From Acetobacter oryzifermentans (GTDB lineage Bacteria > Pseudomonadota > Alphaproteobacteria > Acetobacterales > Acetobacteraceae): a stretch of 64,000 nucleotides of DNA. A program made the translations under genes and the position numbers. The DNA lies in the NCBI RefSeq assembly GCF_001628715.1, contig NZ_CP011122.1:52246-116245 (forward strand). Reading direction: 5' to 3'. The notes under the pieces are model-generated. The model did no database searches and had not been told where the DNA came from. It saw only the letters and a program-made list of their open reading frames with translations. Shown piece after piece: positions 25,773 to 35,016 of this stretch (positions are counted from its first letter, which is position 1; every line of letters begins with the position of its first letter).

Positions 25773-26423
25773 TTAACGCATCAGAAGCTGGTGTTTGTTT
25801 CGTGACAAATTGGATTGTCCATGTCCTTGCGGCACAGTGACAAAGTAACTGAGGATTTCCCCATGACTGCCGATCTGAACTGGTATGTCTGGCTTTTGGC
25901 CTTAAGTTTTTTGAAATCGCAATCAAGGCGGTTACCCTTGTCTTCCAGCGTTCCTGCTGGAAACCGTTGTCGTGCAGACGTAGTAAAGCATATTCCGGTC
26001 AGAATAGAGAAAACCGGGCGACATAGATAAGTCCCATAGAACGATTGTTTCTCACGTGGTGATGCCTTGCCAAACAGAAGCCGAACAAACTCCGATCTGC
26101 TGTTGTTGTCGAAGATAAATAGTTCCCACCTGAATGGTCGAACATCATGCTTATTCCTCTGACCGACGACGAGAATCTCGTTATTCCAGATCTGGCGGTT
26201 CGGATTGATCCGAGTGCTGATAATGGCTGTTCAAAGCTATGTTGGGCAGTCAGCGTCTTATTGACAACTACATCCAAGCATCGTCTCCGTGTAACCGGAA
26301 GCAAGGTGCGTCCTGACCAGTTACTCGCAATCAGACGTCAGATTGCTTTGTTGGTCGGAGCTGATGGCTAGATTGAATTGCCCCAAGTTTTGTGGTGACA
26401 GCAAGACCCGGAGCAACTCAGAT
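25773..26423. other. gene-poor junction with mobile-element scars
   Basis: No convincing gene. A sequence at 26371-26395 (TTGAATTGCCCCAAGTTTTGTGGTGACA) resembles 29779-29806 and the complement of 30638-30665, suggesting the end of one IS type. The Fic-like copy A begins immediately after it. Confidence 0.45.
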
Positions 26424-26975
26424 AGAGCCAGCGGCAAAGCGGCAGTCAATGACGAGCGTCTTATGATGCATGCCATCGCGACGTTATTTAAGTCTGGCCG
26501 AACAATGATGCCTGACCAGGCTCGTCGTGAAGCTCTGTCGCTCCGTGATCCAGCACGCCAGGAACTGCAATCCGGGATTGATGCGGCCACCAGAACACTG
26601 AACGCAGGCCAGGCAGATAGTGCCACGTTGAAAGAACTCAGGGGCTTACGGGGAGAACTGAAAGCTTTGGAAAGCGACACGCAGGTTGGTGCCGTTCTGC
26701 GTCATATCGATCAAGCGCAAAAGGCGGGCATTGAAAAGTTGACCGTGCTCCCAGGACGCGACGGTTCTGCGCGTGACGCCATTTATGCGATCGGGCGGGC
26801 TGCCGTGCGTAGTCTTGACTTGCAGGACGATCAACGAGCAGTGCAGGGTATGAATTCCCAACAGACACAATCCCCAGCATCGTGGTTCAATCGTGCCAGT
26901 CAGAAGCTTTCTGCGCCGGAAGAAACACCCCCTCAGCCAAATAGCCCAAAATCACGTGGCCCGCAGTTTGGCTAG
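26424..26975 (+). pseudogene. C-terminal fragment of the Fic-like protein (copy A)
   Basis: This frame encodes the last about 184 residues of the Fic-like protein found complete at 56927-57973, with a handful of substitutions. The N-terminal Fic domain is missing and replaced by sequence from an IS-like end. It marks the left edge of a repeated block (Fic end, DUF1612, relE remnant, relB) present again at 57-60.5 kb. Confidence 0.85.
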
Positions 26976-26987
26976 TTCTTGCTGAAC

Positions 26988-28074
26988 CTAATCAGGCCGA
27001 TGGCGGCTGATGAGACGTTCTGCGTGATCTATCGCACGCTCCAGTTCCTCATAATTAATGGGAGCAAACGTGGGCGCCGGCTCTACCGGCCGGATGTCCA
27101 CGTTCTCATCTGGAGGACAGGTTTCCTGACTTTCTTTTTTTCTCGGTCGCCCACGTTTTCTGCCTGGTTGGGATCTTTTGGGAGGACGAACGATCTCGCG
27201 GAGAGGTTCCATATCTTTTAGTGCGAACAGACGTCGCGCCGCGCGATGCGTGACTTCAACAATCAGCCCTTCTTCTAGAAAACGTTCCAGATAGATGTAG
27301 GCAGCTTTCAGCGACAGGCCGAGCTCGGCTGAGAGGCGTGTTGCCGAGACCACTGAATAGGGCTGTGAGCAGATCTATCACCTTGTCAGCGCGCGAGGTG
27401 CGACGTTGGCCACCCGATTTTGATCTGGCCTGACGCCAGCTTTGTTCCAGAGTCCGTGTGCGGTCCTCAACGGCCGCGATCTCTTCATTCAGACAGTTCA
27501 GGAAAAAAGGGAGCCATTCTGAAGGGCTCCAAGGTGCTTCCGGTACGAAGGATCTGGCTCCAACAAGGGGAAGCGGAAAATGAAGAACATTGGTCAGGCG
27601 CCAGTGGCGGATCAATGCGGCGCGCATCGGGGCACGAACATGTCCTGCTTCTATCCAGGCATGAAAGGCCCGGGCAGAGCCAAGAAGAGGGCCTAATCTG
27701 ACACTATGCTTGCTGAGCCAACCTGAAGCCTCTTCTATGGCGTTGCGTTGCGTATCCGTTGGCCTAACCAACCATTGATATTGCTCAAATGCAGCGTGGA
27801 GAGCGTCCACAGACGTTCCGCGTTCATAAATATCACATCCGAGTGGTACTGATCTCAAACCTTCCAGTTCTGCCGCCAACCGCCACGGATCTATGAGATG
27901 GCCATCGACTGCTGCGCAGGCTCTTGCAGCTTCCAGCTGCTCCCGAAACAGGATTGCAGGGAGGAGAGGATGATGATGCAGGCGCTGATCAAGTCTGCCG
28001 AAAGCCAGTGCCGTCTGGGTGAGGCTTTCGTATAACTTTCCGTCAGAAGATTGAACTGAGGCTGTCCGGAACAT
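26988..28074 (-). pseudogene. DUF1612/HTH protein, frameshifted (copy A)
   Basis: Two frames (27256-28074 and 26988-27353) together equal the intact 376-residue gene at 58914-60044. The frames are separated by a single extra G (GGG instead of GG in the stretch near 27361) just before the helix-turn-helix part (VSATRLSAELGLSLKAAYIYLERFLEEG). The DUF1612 half and the HTH half are thus uncoupled. The family occurs on rhizobial plasmids and has unknown function. Confidence 0.85.
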
Positions 28075-28076
28075 GC

Positions 28077-28215
28077 TCAGACGCGGCGGGTTGCATCGTC
28101 GTAAACCTCATTGGCATCCCTGCGTCCAATCGCAACAACCAGCACTATGAGTTTCCCCTCATGAACCTGATACACCAGCCGATATCCGGAAGCTCGACGT
28201 TTGATTTTATAGCAG
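28077..28215 (-). pseudogene. RelE toxin, N-terminal half deleted (copy A)
   Basis: Translating the minus strand between relB and the DUF1612 gene gives CYKIKRRASGYRLVYQVHEG, then KLIVLVVAIGRRDANEVY and a stop. This is the C-terminal half of a RelE RNase. The first about 40 residues are missing, so the toxin cannot work. The deletion is identical in copy C. Confidence 0.8.
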
Positions 28216-28216
28216 C

Positions 28217-28459
28217 TCACAGATCGTCCAATGAAACCGGAAGAGACGGTTCAGGCGAGGCAAGACGCTCTCGAACGACGGCAAGGAGCTCCAGACCGTC
28301 ATCCGATACAACAGTGCGCCGGACAGGGAGCTTGCCAGTAGCGACGACATATTCAAAGGTCTGGCGGATGAGATCTGAGGGTGTCACGCCGAGTTCTGAC
28401 AGACGATCGTAGGCCGCTTTCTTCAGACTGTCATCGATGCGCAGGTTAATTGAAGCCAT
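28217..28459 (-). CDS. relB: RelB/DinJ-type antitoxin (copy A)
   Basis: An 80-residue antitoxin starting MASINLRIDDSLKKAAYDRLSELGVTPSDLIRQTF, the ribbon-helix-helix of RelB/DinJ proteins. The start is the ATG at 28459, preceded by GGAGGACAC; the longer frame is non-conserved. The cognate relE is truncated, so this is an orphan antitoxin. A palindrome upstream is a likely binding site. A nearly identical copy is at 60187-60429. Confidence 0.88.
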   Translation of the reverse strand: MASINLRIDDSLKKAAYDRLSELGVTPSDLIRQTFEYVVATGKLPVRRTVVSDDGLELLAVVRERLASPEPSLPVSLDDL

Positions 28460-28492
28460 GATGTGTCCTCCAACAAACACATCATCTGTTTG

Positions 28493-28514
28493 TGCCTTTA
28501 CGTTTGTAAAGGCA
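28493..28514. promoter_or_regulatory. relB operator palindrome (copy A)
   Basis: TGCCTTTAC (28493-28501) and GTAAAGGCA (28506-28514) form a perfect 9-bp inverted repeat with a 4-base spacer, upstream of relB on the minus strand. It is the likely ribbon-helix-helix site. Confidence 0.65.
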
Positions 28515-28671
28515 AATGAATAAGGGCTGCGTTCCTGTCGTTCCCATGGAAAACGACAGGGACCCATCGCTCACATCCTCAGATAGTGCGTCTTTCGACG
28601 AACATATCAGGCCATCGTTATCCGTGCTCACACACGATACAAATGTAATTGTACAAGTAGATATGACCCGC

Positions 28672-28697
28672 TTGACATCGTAAGGAATTTTCCTTAC
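28672..28697 (+). promoter_or_regulatory. prlF-yhaV promoter with operator palindrome
   Basis: TTGACA (28672-28677) is a good -35 box and is followed directly by GTAAGGAA-TT-TTCCTTAC (28680-28697), an 8-bp inverted repeat in the spacer. This suits autorepression by the PrlF antitoxin. Confidence 0.6.
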
Positions 28698-28729
28698 CTT
28701 TCAGAAGAAATCAAGATTGGAGCCAAGAC

Positions 28730-29062
28730 ATGGCCGCATTGCTGAAAGAAGAAAGTACTATCACCGCGAAGGGTCAAACAACCATTCCTAAGAGCATCAG
28801 ACAGGCTTTGGGCGTGGACTATGGTGGGCGTATCACCTTCTTCGTGGACGACCAGCGTCGTATCCATGTCAAGAAGGCTACAGAAGGAACAAGAGATCCC
28901 GTCGTTTTTCGCTTCCTCGAATTTCTGGAGCAGGACATGATCGACCATCCCGACAGTTCCATCGTCAAGCTGCCTGCCAGCCTGCCTGATCGCGTAGCCG
29001 CGCTTGTCGGAAACATGGACGTTGACCTTGATGCCGAGATTGAGGGAGATGTTGCGCTCTGA
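28730..29062 (+). CDS. prlF: PrlF-type antitoxin (AbrB fold)
   Basis: A 110-residue protein with the AbrB-type start (EESTITAKGQTTIPKSIRQALGV) followed by GGRITFFVDDQRRIHVKK, then a helical C-terminal tail (FRFLEFLEQDMIDHPDS) characteristic of the PrlF/SohA group. It is two bases from the YhaV-type toxin gene. By family knowledge it neutralises YhaV and represses the operon through the upstream palindrome. Confidence 0.9.
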   Translation: MAALLKEESTITAKGQTTIPKSIRQALGVDYGGRITFFVDDQRRIHVKKATEGTRDPVVFRFLEFLEQDMIDHPDSSIVKLPASLPDRVAALVGNMDVDLDAEIEGDVAL

Positions 29063-29064
29063 CT

Positions 29065-29556
29065 ATGCTGACTATCAATGGCTGGACCATCCTAGCGCAT
29101 CCGCTCTTTCTCGATCAGTTGGAAAAGCTCACCGACGCCGTTGAGGAGTTGAAGAAAAAAAAGCCTAACGAATACCAGAAGAATGCAAACACAAAGCTAT
29201 TAGCTGCCTTGAACAAACTGATCTTCCAGTCAATCCCTGCTGATCCGACTGTAACCGCTTATCGGCAGGGCACGACGCTAGGGAAAGCGCACAAGCATTG
29301 GTTCAGGGCAAAGTTCGGGAATGGTCGTTTCCGCCTGTTCTTCCGCTATGATTCGGCCACGAAAGTCATCATCTTTGCCTGGGTGAACGATAACAATAGT
29401 TTGCGCACTTATGGCGCAAAGACCGATGCCTACAAAGTTTTCCAAGGAATGCTAGAAGGTGGCAACCCGCCTGATGGTTGGACCGAGCTTAGCAAAGAAG
29501 CGTCCGATCAGGCTGCTGTTGACCGGCTGGAAATTGCCTCGTCTTCGAATCCGTGA
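29065..29556 (+). CDS. yhaV: YhaV-type ribonuclease toxin
   Basis: A 163-residue protein with YhaV hallmarks: NGWTILAHPLFLDQLEKL, KLLAALNKLIFQSIPADP, GKAHKHWFRAKFGNGRFRLFFRYDS, and FAWVNDNNSLRTYGAKTDAYKVFQGML. The family is a RelE-like translation-dependent RNase. Catalytic-type Arg and His residues are retained and the length is normal, so this toxin is probably active and held by PrlF. Confidence 0.92.
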   Translation: MLTINGWTILAHPLFLDQLEKLTDAVEELKKKKPNEYQKNANTKLLAALNKLIFQSIPADPTVTAYRQGTTLGKAHKHWFRAKFGNGRFRLFFRYDSATKVIIFAWVNDNNSLRTYGAKTDAYKVFQGMLEGGNPPDGWTELSKEASDQAAVDRLEIASSSNP

Positions 29557-30079
29557 CGAATACTGTAAAGTGTTACACTATATACTTGTTACCGTCTGAA
29601 TCAGACTGTCAGCTGCATCGGAACTATGCTGTAGGCATGGTTTCCGCTATTCAACTTCAATCTCATAACGCAAGGGCGATACGTACACTTGGCCAGCCGC
29701 TCCATGCGACATGAGCTAGTCACAGCGACCCTGTCATGATCACACGGTAGTCCTATACTTTACTATCCGACTTAACAAGTGAATTGTCCCAGGTTTTGTG
29801 GAGAAAGAAAGATTCGTGATCCTGAGGGAAAGTGCCCATCATTATACGTGTAGACTTGTTAACGTATTCACAAAACTAAAACTGCGATCTTCAAAGCAGG
29901 CGCCGCTTTTGACATCATTCCACTCGAACAATTTCGGCCCATCTGTCATAAATTATTTTATACGCTAATAGCGTATAAAAAGCATGCGATGCGTCCTCTA
30001 CACGTTCAAAACGTAATAACTGATGTTATCACGTGTCAGCCCGTCATTTCCTGAATTTGTGGCAAGCCTGCAAGGTAGA
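29557..30079. other. intergenic region with a 25-bp palindrome
   Basis: No gene seen in about 520 bases. The main feature is TTTTATACGCTA (29956-29967), one A, TAGCGTATAAAA (29969-29980), a near-perfect palindrome that may be an operator or a cruciform or Xer-like site. An IS-like end motif (GAATTGTCCCAGGTTTTGTGG) lies at about 29781. Confidence 0.5.
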
Positions 30080-30174
30080 GGATTCTAAAAACCCTCATTT
30101 TGCATTTTAGAGAGGTAGCAATATCAATGTTTTACGATTTTCATATCGGCAAAAAGGAGGGTTTTTTAGAACCC
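30080..30174. mobile_element. 95-bp IS5-like miniature element
   Basis: Left arm GGATTCTAAAAACCCTC and right arm GAGGGTTTTTTAGAACC are imperfect inverted repeats about 95 bp apart. They resemble the right end of the IS5-family element at 38352 (GGAGGGTTCTAAAAACCCCC). No gene lies inside. It abuts the start of the lipoprotein gene. Confidence 0.55.
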
Positions 30175-30177
30175 TTC

Positions 30178-30576
30178 ATGTTGGTTAGGACAATTTTAGT
30201 ATGCGGTATATTAGGATTAACAGCCTGTGCCACAGAAACCCCAGAACAAGAATCTGCACATGTTGAACGCATCCAGCACGAAAATTATGTCTCAGACGCA
30301 GATCAAAATTATTACTACAATAGCCGGATTAAGAAACAGAAAAGCAAGATTTTCGATTATTACGAAAGTCACTGTCCAACGATTCAAGATCAAGATGAAC
30401 AATGGGCATGCTGGAGTGAAGCAAAGAAATTTTGGGCAACATATTCACCCATGCCAGATCATGTTCCACATCCAGACCCTTTTGTGGATGATGTAATGCA
30501 TGATCAAGATATTACGAATGAACGAAGAATGTTCGAATTCTATCATCGTTTAGATAATCTTGGTATCGGGTATTAA
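30178..30576 (+). CDS. small lipoprotein, about 132 aa
   Basis: From the ATG at 30178 the protein starts MLVRTILVCGILGLTACATE, a lipoprotein signal with lipobox LTAC. The mature part is hydrophilic and aromatic (DADQNYYYNSRIKKQKSKIFDYYESHCPTI then DEQWACWSEAKKFWATYSPMPDHVPHPDP) with two to three Cys. No family is recognised. The miniature IS ends just before the start and supplies GGAGG at a long distance, so expression may now depend on it. Confidence 0.65.
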   Translation: MLVRTILVCGILGLTACATETPEQESAHVERIQHENYVSDADQNYYYNSRIKKQKSKIFDYYESHCPTIQDQDEQWACWSEAKKFWATYSPMPDHVPHPDPFVDDVMHDQDITNERRMFEFYHRLDNLGIGY

Positions 30577-30840
30577 CGGACAGTTCGTATTCCTCGTCTG
30601 TAAATGGTATCGATCTGAATGGCCTCATATTCTAACTGTCCCCACAAAACCAAGGGTAATTCAGTCGAGGGATGTGTCAAACTGGCCCAGTAGCTACGCC
30701 AGAAACTCCAAGAACAAGCGGTCAAGGCTCAATGGGAACGGACTAAAACATTTAGTCGATTTCGTGTACGTGATAATGATTGGGGTCGAGGGAGTTAAAA
30801 ACGCAGTTCTATAAAATTCTTCATCTTCGAAAGGAAGAAA

Positions 30841-31194
30841 ATGAAAAAGTTTATCTCTTTAATTGCTATCATGTTTCCTTGCTATGCTTTCGCAGAACCA
30901 AGTAATGATACTGTAACATCAAAATTAAATGATACATTTTCATTTGAACTGGAATCAAATCCAACTACAGGATACGGTTGGATGATTAAAGGTCTCCCAA
31001 AAAACGTCGCTTTAGTAGGTATGGAGTACATACAATCCAAAAATTGCGGTAATAATTTAGGTTGCGGTGGAGTGGAAAAATTCTTTTTTAAGGCCATTTC
31101 TTTAGGAAAAGGCACATTAGAGCTCAAATACGGACAACCTTTTGAAGATTTACCAAAAAACTCCACTTATAAATATATAAGCGTAATTAAATAA
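30841..31194 (+). CDS. chagasin-family (I42) cysteine protease inhibitor, exported
   Basis: A 117-residue protein with a signal peptide (MKKFISLIAIMFPCYAFA) and the inhibitor I42 signature: SNPTTGYGWMIK (the first binding loop, NPTTGY), a GCGG loop before FFFKAI, and the end KGTLELKYGQPFE. Chagasin-type proteins block papain-like cysteine proteases; in bacteria they are periplasmic. AAAGGAAG precedes the ATG. A strong terminator follows. Composition is AT-rich relative to neighbours, which hints at recent acquisition. Confidence 0.85.
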   Translation: MKKFISLIAIMFPCYAFAEPSNDTVTSKLNDTFSFELESNPTTGYGWMIKGLPKNVALVGMEYIQSKNCGNNLGCGGVEKFFFKAISLGKGTLELKYGQPFEDLPKNSTYKYISVIK

Positions 31195-31238
31195 TTTTTT
31201 TCAAAGCAATCACATTCGTCAAAATTCATAGGTCTATC

Positions 31239-31279
31239 AACGAACAAACTCTGCCAGAAAGGCGGGGTTTGTTCGTTGG
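31239..31279 (+). terminator. terminator after the chagasin gene
   Basis: AACGAACAAACTCTGCC pairs with GGCGGGGTTTGTTCGTT, a long stem with a short AGAAA loop. Confidence 0.75.
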
Positions 31280-31305
31280 TAGATCATTTGCTCAGAAAGA
31301 AATAC

Positions 31306-31461
31306 TTAAACCAGTTCCCGTCCTATAGCAGGAGCGTCAATCCACTCTCGTTCGTCTAAAGGTTGAGGTTGGGAATAATCCGAGACGGCAAGAAGTTCAT
31401 CCATTGTGTATCTATGTGGATTGGATGGTTTGCCAGACAGGGATTTTTCTTCTTTTTCCAC
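31306..31461 (-). pseudogene. C-terminal fragment of a MazE-like antitoxin
   Basis: A 51-codon minus-strand frame starting with GTG ends PHRYTMDELLAVSDYS, then REWIDAPAIGREL, which resembles the toxin-binding tail of MazE/ChpI antitoxins (RYTLxELLA...GREL). The AbrB DNA-binding half is missing and no mazF follows. The region 31462-31722 contains no other gene I can support. Confidence 0.5.
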
Positions 31462-31749
31462 GATAAGAACTCAAGAAAATAGAATGAGGGGCGATTTACG
31501 TATCTTTCCGCCAGATGCCTTTGGCGGGCTATGTCGCTCCCGTTCAGTATCGAAGCTAGGCTGTCGCCAGAACGGTCGATATTCATCACTCTCCATTGTT
31601 TCCGCGTTTACGCGAGGTACCACGGTATCGCCAGTCGGAATATTGTCATCAAAGGCGCCCTCAGATTTTCTGAAGAGAGAAAATTTAGTTCTTGATAGAC
31701 TAAACTCATATGGCTAAGTTTTATGGTAGAAGATGATGACGCTTCTCTT

Positions 31750-31995
31750 ATGCGCACAGTCAACATTCATGAAGCCAAGACCCATCTGTCTCGGCTGATT
31801 GATGCGGCCATGAAAGGGGAAAGTTTCATCATTGCCAAAGCCGGTCGGCCGATGGTGCGGGTCAGCCCGATTACGGCCCCTGAAGAACAACAGCAACGGC
31901 GTCTGGGTTTTCTGACAGGGAAAATCCGGGTGCCAGAGGATTTTGATCGCATGGGACAGGAGGACATCATTTCTCTGTTCGATGGTTCGGCATGA
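31750..31995 (+). CDS. Phd/YefM-type antitoxin, orphan
   Basis: An 81-residue antitoxin beginning MRTVNIHEAKTHLSRLIDAAMKGESFIIAKAGRPMVRVSP, the classical Phd fold, with a C-terminal toxin-binding tail (FLTGKIRVPEDFDRMGQEDIISLF) of the type paired with VapC. The start at 31750 is preferred to 31723 because the conserved domain begins there. The toxin gene that overlaps its stop is truncated. Confidence 0.85.
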   Translation: MRTVNIHEAKTHLSRLIDAAMKGESFIIAKAGRPMVRVSPITAPEEQQQRRLGFLTGKIRVPEDFDRMGQEDIISLFDGSA

Positions 31996-32021
31996 AGCTG
32001 CTTCTTCTGCTGCCCCCATGA
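31992..32021 (+). pseudogene. truncated PIN toxin start
   Basis: ATG overlaps the phd stop and encodes only MKLLLLLPP before TGA. Partner toxins normally begin MKLLLDTHxLLW, so the toxin has been lost after about five codons. Confidence 0.6.
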
Positions 32022-32089
32022 TCCTCTCGTGCAGGCTTATCTAGGTCCTGTCGAAGCTGTTTGAACGATATTCGTACGCGCCGCGCCCC

Positions 32090-32266
32090 TTATGTGTTGA
32101 GATGAAGTTCAGACCTATCTGAATTCGCGCGTGTCAGTAGCAGGATTTCCAAGATTATACCCATCAGCTCGTCTGGGATGCCACCGTCTTCCTCAGAGCT
32201 GGTCGTTTCCGGAGCAGTAGGTTTGCCAGAAACCTTACGGTTAAGGTTATTCAGCAGATCAGTCAT
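32090..32266 (-). CDS. small acidic hypothetical protein, 58 aa
   Basis: An open minus-strand frame reads MTDLLNNLNRKVSGKPT, then EEDGGIPDELMGIILEILLLTRA. GAGGGG precedes the ATG. A conserved-looking amphipathic helix (DELMGIILEILLLTR) suggests a real product, but I do not recognise it. Confidence 0.45.
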   Translation of the reverse strand: MTDLLNNLNRKVSGKPTAPETTSSEEDGGIPDELMGIILEILLLTRANSDRSELHLNT

Positions 32267-32335
32267 CCCCTCATATCTTGACCGAGATACACCAGCTGAT
32301 CGTCCCTGTTGACCAGTTTGCGGTCACTTTTAGAC

Positions 32336-32585
32336 TGTCTCAAAACTGGACTTGTAACGGTTTTGAGCCGGTTGAGTGAGCGTTTACAACATTTAACAGG
32401 AAAGGCATGAGACCATGGCATTGAAGCAGACAGAAGAGTTTCGCCGCGAGGCGGTCAGGATCGCACTTAGCTGCGGTTTGTCCAGGACACGGGTTGCGGC
32501 GGATATGGGGATTAGCAAATCAACGCTGAGCCACTGGATTTCGCAGTCCCGAAATCGGGCCACCGTCAACTGTTCGAAACAGTGA
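32336..32585 (+). mobile_element. IS3-family left end with OrfA fragment
   Basis: TGTCTCAAAACTGGACTTGTAACGG looks like a terminal repeat. A frame from 32415 reads MALKQTEEFRREAVRIALSC, then SRTRVAADMGISKSTLSHW, the OrfA helix-turn-helix of IS3-type elements, and stops at 32585. Everything beyond is missing. Confidence 0.7.
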
Positions 32586-32713
32586 AGATAGGTGAGATAC
32601 AGTGCTTAACACCCAATATCAGGTTGAGTCGGAACCAAGGCAGGACTGCCATAAAGACAGTTTCACTCTCTGCCTACGGGCTATTTCTCCACGCAGGCAG
32701 GAAAGGTAAGGCT

Positions 32714-34937
32714 TCAGAACGTGGCGGAAAGGCTCACGTTGAATGAACGGCCCATGCCCGGCAAGGCGCGGGTGGTGCCGATATAACGTGTATCACCAAG
32801 AGAGAGACCACCCAGCGGCAAGTAGTAAGGCTGGTTGAGCACGTTATCAATTCCGGCATCCAGCGTCAGCATCTTCCAAGTGTAGCTGCCGCCAAGGTTC
32901 AGCAGGGCATAGCCTGCGGTGCGGGGTTCGCCGCGCAGCCAGTCCACGGTGTCCTTGGGTTTGACAAAGTTCATCTCCACCCGACCGGTCCAATGGCCCA
33001 CTGTTTCATGTACAGCCACCGTGCCGTTAAGCGGCATCATGTTGTACAGGCCGGAATGTGTGACCTCATCCTGTCCACGCACCCAGTTGAGGACGCCGGT
33101 GACTTCACCCTTGCCATATTTTGCTGTGTCCCACAGCGTGTAATGGCCGGATGCGTTAATGCCGTAGGTCTGGGCATTGTGATTGGCAAATTGCAGCAAA
33201 TGGTGCCCGTTGGAGAAAGTGCTCAACTGTACCACGTTGATGTAATTGTGCACGTAACTGTAATAGGGCTGGACCGTCAGACCCCAGCGGTTGGCGGCAG
33301 TGGGGTCATGCCAGTCCAGCGTCACGCTGGCCGTGTTGGCGATTTCTGACTTCAGATCCATGTTGCCCACATAGCCGTTGCCATCGCCAAACCAGCCGAT
33401 CATGCTGGAAGACATGGTGCCACGGCCCCACGCATAGCGTTCATACAGGTTGGGCGCGCGGGATTTACGGGCGTAGCCGCCTTCCAGCGTAAAGCTGTCT
33501 GTTACCTTCCAGCGAGCCATGGCGGTGACATCAAAATTCACATCCGTCCGCCCCCGGTTGTGGGCGTTGAAGGCGCGGGCAGCCATGGCATCCTTCATGT
33601 TCATCATGCCTGTCCATGAATAGGGAGCCACGGCTCCCGTGTTCATCATGATCAGATCATTGCGGAACCCCAGCAGGGTAGAAACGCGCGGCGTCCAGTG
33701 GGCTTCCCACTCGGCATAGTGGCCCAGCCGGTCGCGGTGGCCGTTATTGATGTTGTGGTAGGTGTCCGGCCCCATCATCATGCTGCCTTGCAGCGGTGGC
33801 CACCAGTCATTCAGTCCCACATGGTCAAACCCGCTGCCCAGCTTGAGGGTATGAAAATGCCCTAGCGGAATGGTGGCCTTGAGCGAATAACCCGCCAGAC
33901 GGGAGTCATTGTTCATGGGCATGCCGGTGGTGGCTGAATGGCCGCCCTTGTCCGCCAGCATGTTCATGGCGTGGGTAATGCGCTGCCAGTAGCCGCGGGC
34001 TTCAAACGTGCCCCAGTCAAACGAGCCAGTATATTTGCCGTTTACAAAAGTGGAGCGGTTGTTGGTCATGTCCATATACTGGTTGGCAAAGCCCTCACGC
34101 GGGGTGTCCTGCTGCCCCACGGTAATGGCCACCAGATGGTTGTCCTTGTGCAAGCCCACCGTTACGGCGTGATTATAGGTCAGGTAATTGGTGGAGTGCA
34201 CGGTGCCCATGCCCGCCCCCCCCCCGATAATTGCCGGACTGATCATAAGAACCCGTATAGCTGATGCTGAGCAGATGATTGGCAACTGTGACAGAACCAG
34301 AAGCCCCGTAGGCCCCGCCATTGCTGCGGTAGGTGCCGCGCACCCGGCCTGTCACAAGAATTTTGCCCTTGCGGGCAAAGCGTGGGTCTGCCCGTTCCAC
34401 ATCAATGGTGCCGCCCAGACTGTCGCCCCCGCTGCTGACAGGGGTCAGGCCCGCAATGCTGGTGGCAGTCTGCACGCTGTCTGGATCAATGTAAGAGAGG
34501 GTGGGGTTCATGTGGTTGGGGCAGGCGGGAGAGATGCGCACGCCATCCACAATAGTGGCGACGCGATCATCCGCCATGCCGTTCAGCACGGGCAGGTTGG
34601 CCAGCCGCCCGCCGCCATAGGAACTGAACCCCGGCTGGTTACGGAACAGCGAGGACACATCCGGGCTGGAAAGCCGGGACATGCGCTGTGAGCTGGCATC
34701 GGGCGAGGACGCTGTCAGTGGGGCATCGGAGAGGGAGGTTTCCTCTTCCTCATCCGTTGAGATATCCAGCCGGGGCAGTGTGACAACGGCACTGCCAGAG
34801 GCCGTGTTGCTCTGGCTGGCGCTGACCTGCGCAGCCGTTGTTTGCGCCAGCGCAGCGGAGATGGTGGGGGCCGCGCACACCGCAGCAATGCCCCACGCCC
34901 ACGTCGGCACGCGGCGTCGGTTGATAAGCGTGATCAT
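32714..34937 (-). pseudogene. TonB-dependent copper-type receptor, split at a G10 tract (possible phase variation)
   Basis: The protein is in two frames that join at a run of ten G (34216-34225). Part one (start 34937) has a signal peptide, the plug domain (LPVLNGMADDRVATIVDGVRI and CPNHMNPTLSYIDPDSVQ), typical of OprC/NosA copper receptors. Part two is the barrel, Met/His-rich (GMPMNNDSRLAGYSL, GSMMMGPDTYHNINNGH), ending in an aromatic residue (VSLSATF). One G fewer (or two more) would restore a roughly 740-residue receptor. A DUF2946-type gene precedes it. It may be slipped-strand phase variation, a mutation or a read error. Confidence 0.8.
34216..34225 (-). repeat. homopolymer of ten C (G10 on the coding strand)
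   Basis: The tract lies inside the receptor gene between codons for NYR and GMGTVHS. With ten G the frame breaks; with nine or twelve it is continuous. Confidence 0.9.
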
Positions 34938-35016
34938 AAAAACAATCCTGAAAACAAAGCGTGCAGAACCCTTTTTTCTTCGGTCATGAGGCCAAAAGGG
35001 CACGAAGAAGCTTTGT

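Noticed and set aside
30655..30801. Frame VKLAQ-TAG-LRQKLQEQAVKAQWERTK as a third amber readthrough case
   Set aside because: The part before the TAG is too short and a competing frame exists, so there is no support for a gene here.
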